From positions 124,001-188,000 of the forward strand of contig NZ_JALZ01000003.1 of NCBI RefSeq assembly GCF_000521785.1: DNA of 64,000 nt, given 5' to 3'. The notes beneath the pieces are model-generated. The model saw only the letters and a list, made by a program, of their open reading frames with translations, was not told the origin of the DNA and ran no database searches. The position numbers and the translations under genes were made by a program. Every line of letters starts with the position of its first letter. Position 1 is the first letter of the stretch. This DNA is from Roseivivax halodurans JCM 10272 (GTDB lineage: Bacteria > Pseudomonadota > Alphaproteobacteria > Rhodobacterales > Rhodobacteraceae). Positions 1 to 7,671 of the stretch are shown in pieces.

Positions 1-1
1 T

Positions 2-418
2 CCGATCGACACGGGCGCGGCCATGCCCTTTCGGACCGACCGCAGGCCGCGCACCGGCGACGAGATCGGGGTCGTCTCTTACGCGTACGACCGGGCCGAG
101 GCGCCGAGCGTGCAGGAGCGCTGCCGTGTCATCTCGCGCCAAGAGGGGGTGCTCGTCATGTCCTGCGCGGTCGATTTCGGATCTTCGGGCTCGCCGGTCT
201 TCTCGTTCGCGAGCGGCGAGGCGCGGATCGTGTCGGTGGTGGCGGCCAAGGCGCAATCCGAGGGCCGACCGGTCTCGCTGGGCATCGGGCTCGACGGGCC
301 GGTCGCGGCCCTCCGCGCGATGCTCGACGCCGGTCGCGAGCGTCCGGGTGCGCCCGATCTCACCTCCGTGGCCGCCGGAACCGGTAGGGATAGCGGGGCG
401 ACGGTCGTCCCGCGGTGA
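2..418 (+). CDS. Trypsin-like serine protease, C-terminal part (5' end outside window)
   Basis: The frame is open through the left edge, so only the last 138 residues are present. They contain the motif GSSGSPVF, which matches the active-site serine loop (GDSGSP-like) of chymotrypsin-fold proteases, followed by the beta strands expected after it (IVSVVAAKA and a glycine-rich stretch). The His and Asp of the triad would lie upstream and cannot be checked. The last 40 residues are low-complexity and unlikely to belong to the fold. Substrate and location are unknown; secretion is usual for this family. A methionine at position 23 is only an internal codon. Confidence 0.7.
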   Translation, partial: PIDTGAAMPFRTDRRPRTGDEIGVVSYAYDRAEAPSVQERCRVISRQEGVLVMSCAVDFGSSGSPVFSFASGEARIVSVVAAKAQSEGRPVSLGIGLDGPVAALRAMLDAGRERPGAPDLTSVAAGTGRDSGATVVPR

Positions 419-511
419 TCCGCCGGCCCCCGGTCGTGCATTCCGAATATTCGCTCCCAGAGGCGTCACCGACCGCCCCGCCGGCACCTCGATCCTCACG
501 CTCGAAAGGGT

Positions 512-540
512 CTTGAACAGGGGCGGCGGCTTTCCAATAT
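512..540 (+). promoter_or_regulatory. Candidate RpoH (sigma-32) heat-shock promoter
   Basis: CTTGAA at 512-517 and CCAATAT at 534-540 resemble the -35 and -10 elements of sigma-32 promoters and are spaced 16 bases apart. The pair lies about 100 bases upstream of the small heat-shock gene at 644, the kind of gene sigma-32 controls. This is a by-eye match only. Confidence 0.45.
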
Positions 541-643
541 ATCCGGTGCCGATGCGCCTAAGCACGGGTGTCGGCACGAAAAAGGCGTCTGTCCCGGGAT
601 GGGAAGGCGCTCACGACTGGTATCGCTCAACGGAGGATATTCC

Positions 644-1117
644 ATGCGTAGCTTCGACTTTGCACCGCTCTACCGAGCCACTGTCGGCTTTGACCAGATC
701 GCCGACATGATGGACCGCGTGCTGGCCAACGATGTCAGCCAGCCGACCTACCCGCCCTACAATATCGAGAAGACCGCGGACGATGCCTACCGCATCTCGA
801 TCGCGGTTGCCGGCTTCTCCGACGCCGACCTGTCGGTCGAGGTGAAGGACGGCGCGCTCGTCGTCTCCGCCCGCAAGGCCGAGGACGATCAGGGCCGCCA
901 CTACCTGCACCGTGGCATCGCCACCCGGGCGTTCGAGCGTCGCTTCCAGCTGGCCGACCACGTGCGCGTCACCGGCGCGAGCCATGCCGACGGCATGCTG
1001 CACATCGACCTCGCGCGGGAGATCCCGGAGGCCCTTAAGCCCCGCCGGATCGAGATCGCCAAGGCCGAGACGGTGGAAACCGGCAAGGACGTGGTGGACG
1101 CCCAGTCCGTCAACTGA
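644..1117 (+). CDS. ibpA: Small heat-shock protein, Hsp20/IbpA type
   Basis: Predicted holdase chaperone of 157 residues that binds unfolding cytoplasmic proteins until DnaK/ClpB refold them. The N-terminus (MRSFDFAPLYRATVGFDQ) is the typical IbpA opening, and the alpha-crystallin domain follows with PPYNIEK, YRISIAVAGF, LVVSARK and HRGIATRAFERRF. The last conserved piece ends in GMLHIDLAREIPE, after which comes an acidic tail. I chose ATG 644 because GGAGGA lies just before it and the IbpA homology starts there; a longer frame to 599 has no support. A sigma-32-like promoter sits upstream, and the gene ends in a strong hairpin shared with the convergent neighbour. Confidence 0.93.
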   Translation: MRSFDFAPLYRATVGFDQIADMMDRVLANDVSQPTYPPYNIEKTADDAYRISIAVAGFSDADLSVEVKDGALVVSARKAEDDQGRHYLHRGIATRAFERRFQLADHVRVTGASHADGMLHIDLAREIPEALKPRRIEIAKAETVETGKDVVDAQSVN

Positions 1118-1137
1118 CCCTGTCCCGACCCCATCTG

Positions 1138-1166
1138 CGCGCCCCGGCCCCGGCCGGGGCGCGTTT
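1138..1166. terminator. GC-rich hairpin between convergent genes
   Basis: The arms CGCGCCCCGGCC and GGCCGGGGCGCG (1138-1149 and 1152-1163) are perfect inverted repeats and are followed by TTT. The hairpin sits between the stop of the heat-shock gene and the stop of the opposing DUF3616 gene, so it could end transcription from either side. Confidence 0.6.
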
Positions 1167-2236
1167 CAGTCCAGAACCCAGATATCGCCGAGGATTGTCT
1201 CGGGTTCCGGCAGTCTTTCGCTGGCGGGCGAGTCGTAGACGACCAGAAAACCGTTCCCGACCTCCGGCCAGCGCACCAATCCCTCGGGATGGTCGACCGC
1301 GCCGCGATAGGGCATCTCGGCCACGTGGGTCAGCGCCTCGGGCGGCACCATGCCCGAGCGGTGCACGCCCTTGAAGCCCGCCCATCGCCAGACGTCCGAG
1401 CGCCCGTCGCCCGCGGTGACCGGGCCGGTGAGCACGAGAAGATCGTCGCCGTCCACCTCGAGATCGCGCACCCCCTCGCCGCCCGAGGGCAGGAGGTGCT
1501 TGCGGTACCGAAGGCCGTCCTCGAGCTTGCGGGGCTTCAGCCGGCCCTTCTTCGTGACCGTCATCTCGAATTCGAGGATCACGGCGTGATCGCGCAATAC
1601 CGGTCCGCGCAGACCGAGCCACACCCGGTTGCCGCGGCCGACCATGCCCTCGATGTCAAAGCCGTTCTCCTTGGAGGGAATGTCCAGGAAGGGCGCCAGG
1701 TGCGGGTCGTCGCTCAGCCAGCCGATGAGCGGGGAGGATTTCTCCTTCATCTCGATCCAGGCGCCGCGACGGTCGCCGTCCTCGGCCGCGATGGCGAAGC
1801 CGTCTTCGCGCTCCTGCAGCGGCATCCGGGCGAGGAAGTAGCGGTTGGGATCGCGCTTGATCCGCGCCATCGCCGCGAGCCCCTCCTGCAGGTCGTGCTT
1901 GCCGGGCTTGAACTTGCCGCGCTTGAGCGAGTGCGAGCCCGTGATCCAGAGCCAGTCGCCGTCGCAATCGAGCCCCTCGATGTCCATCTCGCCATCCGGT
2001 CCGTCCGGAAGATCGACGATGGCGCCGAGGTTGAAATGCACGTGGTTGCCCCAGACGCCGTCCCGGATGCGCGTCAGCCGGTCGACGCCCGCCGTCTCGT
2101 CGCAGCAGAGGAACAGGCTGTCGCCGTGCCGTGTGACCGAAGAGATATCGTCGTGGATCGCGGCCTCGACATGGGCGATGTCGTCCGGATGCCGGAATGT
2201 GAGCGTGACGGTGGCATGGGGTTTCGGATCGGGCAT
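1166..2236 (-). CDS. DUF3616 domain protein
   Basis: A 356-residue protein that matches the DUF3616 family, whose function is not established. The sequence has repeated short beta-type segments with acidic turns (IEGLDCDGDWLWITGSHS, FDIEGMVGRGNRVWLGLRGP, VRDLEVDGDDLLVLTG), which look like blades of a beta-propeller. No signal peptide or catalytic motif is apparent. I chose the ATG at 2236 because GGAG precedes it and the residues upstream (to 2305) are compositionally different. It is convergent with the heat-shock gene and shares its terminator region. Confidence 0.7.
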   Translation of the reverse strand: MPDPKPHATVTLTFRHPDDIAHVEAAIHDDISSVTRHGDSLFLCCDETAGVDRLTRIRDGVWGNHVHFNLGAIVDLPDGPDGEMDIEGLDCDGDWLWITGSHSLKRGKFKPGKHDLQEGLAAMARIKRDPNRYFLARMPLQEREDGFAIAAEDGDRRGAWIEMKEKSSPLIGWLSDDPHLAPFLDIPSKENGFDIEGMVGRGNRVWLGLRGPVLRDHAVILEFEMTVTKKGRLKPRKLEDGLRYRKHLLPSGGEGVRDLEVDGDDLLVLTGPVTAGDGRSDVWRWAGFKGVHRSGMVPPEALTHVAEMPYRGAVDHPEGLVRWPEVGNGFLVVYDSPASERLPEPETILGDIWVLD

Positions 2237-2365
2237 CCGGATCTCCGGCAGTGACGACGGACAGGCGGCCCCGGCATTCCCGGAACCGCCCCTGCACAAG
2301 GTCACGGGACGGTGGGCGGGGCGATGCTGCGTCAGCAGCGAGCGGCCGCCCGACCGGCCCGGACG

Positions 2366-3844
2366 TCAGAGGGTCAGGCAGACATATTTCATCTCGAGAT
2401 ATTCATCGATCCCGTGATGCGAGCCCTCGCGGCCGAGACCCGACTGCTTCACGCCGCCGAACGGCGCGACCTCCGTCGAGATGAGACCCGTGTTCACGCC
2501 GACGATGCCGTATTCAAGCTCCTCGGCGACCTTCCAGACGCGGGAGAGATCCTTGGCGTAGAAATACGAGGCGAGCCCGAAGATCGTGTCGTTCGCCACG
2601 CCGATCACCTCGTCCTCGTCGGTGAAACGGAAGAGCGGCGCGAGCGGGCCGAAGGTCTCCTCTGTGGCGAAGGCCATCTCCTGCGTCGCGCCCGTCACGA
2701 TGGCGGGCTTGAAGAAGTTGCCCTCCGCGTCGTGCTGGTCGGAGCCGAGAATCACCTTGCCGCCCTTCGACTTGGCGTCGCGGATGTGCTCCTGCACCTT
2801 GTCGATGGCGTCTCGCGTGATCATCGGGCCGAGATCGGCCTCCTCGTCCTCGAGCCCGTCGCCGACCTTGAGCTGCTCGACCCGCGCCTTCAGCTTCTCG
2901 GCGAACTCGTCGTAGATGCCGTCCTGGATGTAGAGGCGGTTGGCGCAGACGCAGGTCTGCCCGTTGTTGCGGAACTTGCAGGCAATCGCGCCCTCGACGG
3001 CAGCGTCGACATCGGCGTCGTCGAAGACGATGAACGGCGCGTTGCCGCCGAGCTCCATGGAGCATTTCTTGACCTGGTCGGCAGCCTGCTTGAGCAGGAT
3101 CCGTCCCACCTCGGTCGAGCCGGTGAAGGTGATCTTGGCGACCTTCGGGTTCTCGCAGAATTCCTTGCCGATCTCCGACGAGGACGAGGAGGTCACCACG
3201 TTGAAGACGCCAGCCGGCATACCGGCGCGTTCGGCGAGCACCGCGATCGCGGTGGCCGAGAGCGGCGTCTCCTTGGCGGGGCGCGCCACGAACGTGCAGC
3301 CCGCCGCGAGCGCCGGGCCTGCCTTGCGGGTGATCATCGCGTTGGGGAAGTTCCAGGGCGTGATCGATGCGGCGACGCCGATCGGCTGCTTCATCACGAG
3401 GATGCGCTTGTCGCGGGCGTGGCCCGGGATCTGCTCTCCGAGAACCCGCTTGGCCTCCTCGGCGTAGAATTCGATGAAGGACGCGCCGTAGGCGATCTCG
3501 CCCATCGCCTCCTTGAGCGGCTTGCCCTGCTCGGCGGTCATGATCTTCCCGAGGTCGCGCTGGTTCTCCATCATCAGGTCGTACCACTTGCGCATGACCT
3601 GCGAGCGCTCCTTGGCCGTCCAGCGCGCCCAGTCCTTCTGCGCCTGGTAGGCCTGGTCGATGGCGTCGGCGACCTGGGCGCGGCTCAGATCCGACATCTC
3701 GGCGATGACGTCGCCCCGCGCCGGGTTGGTGACGTCGAAGGTGCCGCCGTCTCCGGCGATCCATTGCCCGCCCACGAAGGCGCGGGGTTCCAGCAGGCTC
3801 GGGTCGTCGAGCATCCCGGCGAGATCCGTGGTCTTGTCCAGCAT
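2366..3844 (-). CDS. gabD: NAD(P)-dependent succinate-semialdehyde dehydrogenase
   Basis: Oxidises succinate semialdehyde to succinate, the last step of 4-aminobutyrate breakdown feeding the TCA cycle. At 492 residues it has the normal length of the aldehyde dehydrogenase superfamily. Visible motifs are TPWNFP (about 162-167) in the cofactor site, FTGSTEVG (240-247), MELGGNAPF with the general base Glu264, and NGQTCVC with the catalytic Cys298. The RPAKETP stretch and overall sequence fit the GabD subfamily; glutarate-semialdehyde dehydrogenase is a close alternative. No gabT lies next to it. It is transcribed divergently from the hydrolase at 3936. Confidence 0.9.
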   Translation of the reverse strand: MLDKTTDLAGMLDDPSLLEPRAFVGGQWIAGDGGTFDVTNPARGDVIAEMSDLSRAQVADAIDQAYQAQKDWARWTAKERSQVMRKWYDLMMENQRDLGKIMTAEQGKPLKEAMGEIAYGASFIEFYAEEAKRVLGEQIPGHARDKRILVMKQPIGVAASITPWNFPNAMITRKAGPALAAGCTFVARPAKETPLSATAIAVLAERAGMPAGVFNVVTSSSSSEIGKEFCENPKVAKITFTGSTEVGRILLKQAADQVKKCSMELGGNAPFIVFDDADVDAAVEGAIACKFRNNGQTCVCANRLYIQDGIYDEFAEKLKARVEQLKVGDGLEDEEADLGPMITRDAIDKVQEHIRDAKSKGGKVILGSDQHDAEGNFFKPAIVTGATQEMAFATEETFGPLAPLFRFTDEDEVIGVANDTIFGLASYFYAKDLSRVWKVAEELEYGIVGVNTGLISTEVAPFGGVKQSGLGREGSHHGIDEYLEMKYVCLTL

Positions 3845-3935
3845 GTCATGTACCTTTCAAATTTCTGGGTGCCGCCGCGCGCGCATTTGTTAAACCTTGC
3901 CCAACCAATAGACCGAACCGGCGAAGAGAACAGTG

Positions 3936-4727
3936 ATGACCCCCGACCAGGCCTACGACAATTCCGGACACGTGCCGGATGCCGAGAGCTTCCCACCCCG
4001 ATGGGCCGACGAGGCCGAGGCTTTCCGAAAGCGCATGGGCGCAGCCAACCGTGCCCGGCTCGGGCTGATGTACGGTCACGGAACGCGTCAGGTGATGGAT
4101 TTGTTCACGCCGGTGCGGCGCCGCGAGGGGCTCGCGATCTTCGTGCATGGCGGCTACTGGCGGCGGTTCGGTCGCGGCGACTTCTCGCATTTCTCCGAAG
4201 GCCTCCTGCGCTCGAACTGGGCGGTGGCGATGCCGTCCTACGACCTCTGCCCCCGCGCCCGGGTGTCCGACATCACGCGCGAGGTGGCAAGCGCGATCGC
4301 CGCCGTCGCGCGCGAGTTGCCGGATCTGCCGATCCGCCTCGTCGGCCATTCCGCGGGCGGCCATCTCGTCGCGCGGATGCTGGCCCCCGGGGTGCTGCCC
4401 GAGGAGGTCGCATCCCGGATCGAACGGGTCATGCCGATCTCTCCGGTGTCGGATCTCCGCCCGCTGCTCGAGACCACCATCAACGGTGATCTCAACCTCG
4501 ATGCGGAGGAGGCGAAAGCGGAAAGCCCGATCTTCCAGGACAAGCCCAAGACGCCAGTCACCGTCTGGGTCGGCGCCGACGAACTGCCCGCCTTCCTCGA
4601 TCAGGCCCGCTGGCTCGCCGAGGCCTGGGAGTGCGACCACGTGATCGAGGACGGGCGCCACCATTTCGACGTCATCGACGGCCTCCTCGAGTCCGAGAGC
4701 CGCATGGTCCGCGCCCTGCTCGCCTGA
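3936..4727 (+). CDS. Alpha/beta hydrolase, esterase / kynurenine-formamidase-like
   Basis: A cytoplasmic serine hydrolase of 263 residues. The oxyanion motif HGGYW (71-75) and nucleophile elbow GHSAGG (137-142, Ser139) are those of the KynB-like/esterase-lipase group. Candidate acid and base residues are an aspartate near GADELP and the histidine in GRHHFDVI near the C-terminus. The substrate cannot be told from sequence; kynurenine formamidase homologues often show this pattern, but no tryptophan-degradation genes are near. An alternative GTG start lies one codon upstream (3933), and the GAAGAG before it serves either. Confidence 0.8.
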   Translation: MTPDQAYDNSGHVPDAESFPPRWADEAEAFRKRMGAANRARLGLMYGHGTRQVMDLFTPVRRREGLAIFVHGGYWRRFGRGDFSHFSEGLLRSNWAVAMPSYDLCPRARVSDITREVASAIAAVARELPDLPIRLVGHSAGGHLVARMLAPGVLPEEVASRIERVMPISPVSDLRPLLETTINGDLNLDAEEAKAESPIFQDKPKTPVTVWVGADELPAFLDQARWLAEAWECDHVIEDGRHHFDVIDGLLESESRMVRALLA

Positions 4728-5052
4728 GCCCGGCGTTCCGTTCCAAGTGACGGCGTTGCCCCGGGGAGCGTTGCTTCACCGGGGCCACTGCCGACCGGTT
4801 CCGGCCCGGGCGCGCTGCAGGCGCCATGCTGGCGTGCCGCCGCGATAAAGACGCGCCCCTACCTCCCCTCACAGCTGCAATCGCGTTCCCCGAGAGCCCT
4901 GTGCGGCCGGGCAGAGCGGTTCCGCGGCTTGCGATAAATCCGACCAAAAAACTCGGATTGACTTTTCCGACCACTCTACTCAGGATAATTTTCAGCCACC
5001 CCGCAATGGAGATGGGGAAGCCCGCATCCGAACCATCCTGGAGGACAGGCCC
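4728..5052. other. Intergenic region upstream of the iron module
   Basis: No convincing gene was seen in these 325 bases. The right half turns AT-richer than its surroundings and holds TTGACT at 4958-4963 and GATAAT at 4984-4989. These resemble promoter boxes, although their 20-base spacing is long. Iron-responsive control would be expected here because hemP and imelysin genes follow, but I could not identify a clean operator. Confidence 0.4.
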
Positions 5053-5202
5053 ATGACGCGTGTCGCCCCTTCATCCCTGCGCAATTCCCGCACCGAGCGG
5101 CCCGGATTCGTGACCGACGCCGAACCGCTCGGCATCTTCGGCCTCGAAGCCCTCATCGACCGCCTCGTCTGGCGGGCAAGACTCGGAGACGTGTCATGCT
5201 GA
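5053..5202 (+). CDS. Small ORF (49 aa) translationally coupled to hemP
   Basis: Unrecognised short protein. It has a strong ribosome-binding site (GGAGGA at 5040-5045, 7 bases before ATG), and its stop codon overlaps the hemP start within ATGCTGA, so the two are probably co-translated. The product is basic at both ends with a central stretch AEPLGIFGLEALIDRLVW that could form an amphipathic helix. It may be a real microprotein or a leader whose translation controls hemP. Confidence 0.5.
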   Translation: MTRVAPSSLRNSRTERPGFVTDAEPLGIFGLEALIDRLVWRARLGDVSC

Positions 5203-5354
5203 CCCGGCGCATCGAAACCGATACCGCCGCCGAGGTGCCGCAGCACGATGCCGAGGCCCTGACCGGCGGAGGGCAGCTCGCCCATATCCGTCTCGGCGAT
5301 CAGATCTACACGCTGCGCATCACGCGGCAGGGGAAGCTGATCCTGACGAAGTGA
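5196..5354 (+). CDS. hemP: Hemin uptake protein HemP
   Basis: A 52-residue protein. Its C-terminal part (HIRLGDQIYTLRITRQGKL followed by ILTK) carries the conserved RxTRxGKLILTK signature of the HemP family, which sits in haem and iron uptake operons; HmuP homologues are reported activators of haem-uptake genes. The ATG overlaps the stop of the preceding 49-aa ORF. It is the first recognisable gene of an iron module with imelysin, bacterioferritin and a di-haem enzyme, which fits iron-limited expression. Confidence 0.85.
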   Translation: MLTRRIETDTAAEVPQHDAEALTGGGQLAHIRLGDQIYTLRITRQGKLILTK

Positions 5355-5400
5355 TTCGCCTCGTCAGCCACAAGAACCACAGCCAACACGGGACGACTTC

Positions 5401-6648
5401 ATGATCCGCACCACCACCGCCCTCGCTGCCCTTCTCGCGGCCAGCCCTGCCCTCGCCGACAAGGCGGCCGTCCTGACGACCTATGCCGACATCGCGCATG
5501 CGGGCTACGAGGACAGCCTGACCAGCGCGAAGGCACTGCAATCGGCCGTCGACGCGCTGATCGCCGAGCCCTCGGCCGAGACTCTCGCCGCGGCGAAGGA
5601 CGCCTGGCTCGAGGCCCGGGTGCCCTATCAGCAGACCGAGGTGTTCCGCTTCGGCAACCCGATCGTCGACGATTGGGAGGGCAAGGTGAACGCCTGGCCC
5701 CTCGACGAGGGGCTCATCGACTACGTGGATGCGGGTTATGCCGGAGGCGAGAACCGCTATGCGGGGCTCAACGTCGTCGCCAACGAGAGCTTCGAGTTGT
5801 CGGGCGAGGACGTGGACGCCTCCGAGATCACGCCCGAGCTTCTGTCGGATACCTTGCACGAGGCGGACGGGGTCGAGGCGAATGTCGCCACGGGATACCA
5901 CGCGATCGAGTTCCTGCTCTGGGGGCAGGATCTGAACGGCACGGAGGACGGTGCGGGCGAGCGTCCCTGGACCGATTATGCCGCCGGCGAGGAATGCACG
6001 AACGGCCATTGCGACCGCCGCGGGGAGTATCTCTCGGCTGCGACCGACCTTCTGGTCTCGGAACTCGAATGGATGACCGGGCAATGGGCCGAGGGCGGCG
6101 ATGCGCGGACCAATGTCACGGAGAGTCCCGATCAGGGCATCGTCGCCATGCTGACCGGCATGGGCTCGCTGTCCTACGGGGAGCAGGCCGGCGAGCGGAT
6201 GAAGCTTGGCGTGATGCTGAACGATCCCGAGGAGGAGCACGATTGCTTCTCGGACAACACGCACAACTCGCATTTCTACGACGGGCTCGGCATCCACAAC
6301 GTCTATAACGGCCGCTACGTCCGCGTGGACGGCTCGGTCGTCGAGGGCGAGAGCCTGTCGGACCTCGTGGCCGAGGCGGACGAGAGCGTCGATGCGGAAC
6401 TGTCGCGCAACCTCGATCACACGGTGCTGCAACTCGCCAAGCTGAAGGCGGCCGCCGAAGCCGGGTTCGCCTATGACGAGATGCTGGCCCGCGGCAATTC
6501 GGACGGCGAGGCGCTGATCATGGCCGCGGTCGACGGGCTCGTGACCCAGACCCGGTCCATCGAGCGGGCGGTGAGCGCACTCGGCCTCGACGACATCGGG
6601 TTCGAGGGGTCGGACAGCCTCGACGATCCGAACGCCGTTTTCCAATAA
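5401..6648 (+). CDS. Imelysin-family periplasmic iron-related protein (IrpA-like)
   Basis: A 415-residue secreted protein with a signal peptide (about residues 1-19, ending ASPALA). It belongs to the imelysin (former peptidase M75) family, associated with iron uptake rather than proven proteolysis. The family motif GxHxxE is present as G165-Y-H167-A-I-E170 and is followed by FLLWGQDL. NPIVDDWEGKVNAWPLDEG is another conserved block. It is probably periplasmic or lipid-face associated. It lies 46 bases after hemP, with a second imelysin homologue at 9198, and is probably part of the same iron-regulated unit. Confidence 0.9.
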   Translation: MIRTTTALAALLAASPALADKAAVLTTYADIAHAGYEDSLTSAKALQSAVDALIAEPSAETLAAAKDAWLEARVPYQQTEVFRFGNPIVDDWEGKVNAWPLDEGLIDYVDAGYAGGENRYAGLNVVANESFELSGEDVDASEITPELLSDTLHEADGVEANVATGYHAIEFLLWGQDLNGTEDGAGERPWTDYAAGEECTNGHCDRRGEYLSAATDLLVSELEWMTGQWAEGGDARTNVTESPDQGIVAMLTGMGSLSYGEQAGERMKLGVMLNDPEEEHDCFSDNTHNSHFYDGLGIHNVYNGRYVRVDGSVVEGESLSDLVAEADESVDAELSRNLDHTVLQLAKLKAAAEAGFAYDEMLARGNSDGEALIMAAVDGLVTQTRSIERAVSALGLDDIGFEGSDSLDDPNAVFQ

Positions 6649-6656
6649 TCGAGCAG

Positions 6657-6698
6657 TCCGGGGCGGCCAGACGCCGCAGAGACGGATGCCGCCCCGGA
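6657..6698 (+). terminator. 11-bp hairpin after the imelysin gene
   Basis: TCCGGGGCGGC (6657-6667) and GCCGCCCCGGA (6688-6698) are a perfect inverted repeat with a 20-base loop. The run of U that normally completes an intrinsic terminator is poor, so it could be a partial terminator or a processing/stability element before bfd. Confidence 0.4.
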
Positions 6699-6767
6699 TC
6701 ATATCATTTCGTAACAATGCCGCGGTACCGGTAGGGGCGACGCGGCGATCCAGGAAGGACCAACGCC

Positions 6768-7040
6768 ATGATGGTCTGTCACTGCATGGGAATCACCGAC
6801 CGCGACATCCGCGCCTCGGTGGACTGGATGCGCGCCGCCGATCCCGACACGATCATCACGCCCGGAAAGGTCTACCGGGCGCTCGGGAAGAAGGCCGATT
6901 GCGGCGGCTGCCTGCCGCTCTTCATGGACACCCTCAAATCCTGCGATACGTTCGAGGTACCAGCCAACCTGCGGGGCCTGCGCCGCGCGGTCCAGCCATC
7001 GACTCGATACGAGGGAACAGGGAATGAAGGGCGACGATAA
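6768..7040 (+). CDS. bfd: Bacterioferritin-associated ferredoxin
   Basis: A [2Fe-2S] protein that donates electrons to bacterioferritin to release stored iron. The four cluster ligands fit the Bfd pattern: Cys4 and Cys6 (VCHCMG) and Cys45 and Cys48 (CGGC). At 90 residues it is longer than the usual 60-75, with a variable tail. The start has AGGAAGGA upstream; a second ATG follows directly. Its end overlaps the bacterioferritin start by 17 bases, so the two are expected to be co-translated. Confidence 0.9.
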   Translation: MMVCHCMGITDRDIRASVDWMRAADPDTIITPGKVYRALGKKADCGGCLPLFMDTLKSCDTFEVPANLRGLRRAVQPSTRYEGTGNEGRR

Positions 7041-7518
7041 GGTCATCGACTACCTCAACCGTGCCATCCGGTCCGAACTGACCGCGGTGAACCAGTACTG
7101 GTTGCACTACCGGCTTCAGGAAGACTGGGGCTACGGCAAGATCGCGGCGAAGTCGCGCGAAGAGAGCATCGAGGAGATGCACCACGCCGACAGGCTGATC
7201 GAGCGGGTGATCTTTCTCGAAGGACATCCGAACCTGCAGAAACTGGACAGCCTGCGGATCGGGGAAAACCTCAAGGAAACGCTGGAGGCGGATCTGGCCG
7301 CCGAGCACGACGCGCGCAAGCTCTACATCGAGGCGCGCGACCATTGCGAGAGCGTGGCGGATTACACTTCGAAGAACCTCTTCGAAGAGCTGATCGCCGA
7401 CGAGGAAGGTCATATCGACTATCTCGAGACGCAGCTCGACCTCTACGGCAAGCTCGGCGATGCACAATACGGATTGCTCAATGCGTCTCCGGCAAACGAG
7501 GCCGAGAAGGACGACTGA
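7024..7518 (+). CDS. bfr: Bacterioferritin
   Basis: Subunit of the 24-mer iron-storage shell that oxidises Fe(II) and stores ferric mineral in the cytoplasm. The length (164 residues) is normal. The di-iron ferroxidase ligands are all visible: Glu18, Glu51, His54, Glu94, Glu127 and His130. Met52, which binds the inter-subunit haem, is also present in EEMHHADR, so this is a true haem-containing bacterioferritin rather than a ferritin. It overlaps bfd and is followed by a good terminator. Confidence 0.95.
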   Translation: MKGDDKVIDYLNRAIRSELTAVNQYWLHYRLQEDWGYGKIAAKSREESIEEMHHADRLIERVIFLEGHPNLQKLDSLRIGENLKETLEADLAAEHDARKLYIEARDHCESVADYTSKNLFEELIADEEGHIDYLETQLDLYGKLGDAQYGLLNASPANEAEKDD

Positions 7519-7547
7519 TCTCCGGCCGGCAGGCTGGACCGATCCGG

Positions 7548-7578
7548 CACCCTCTCGCAGTCCGCGAGGGGGTGTTTT
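7548..7578 (+). terminator. Rho-independent terminator after bfr
   Basis: CACCCTCTCGC (7548-7558) pairs with GCGAGGGGGTG (7564-7574) with one weak pair, a 5-base loop and TTTT after the stem. It separates bfd-bfr from the di-haem enzyme gene. Confidence 0.75.
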
Positions 7579-7671
7579 CGTGAAAGCGTCGTTTGGCCGC
7601 GACATGCCCGATTGAATTACTCGGATTTTCCTGTCACGTGGTGGGGTATACCAAGACCCGGGGTTCGAGCC

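Noticed and set aside
2312-4489. Long plus-strand open frame (725 codons) opposite gabD
   Set aside because: It is antisense to a clear aldehyde dehydrogenase and has the Arg/Leu/Val/Asp-rich composition of a GC-driven shadow frame.
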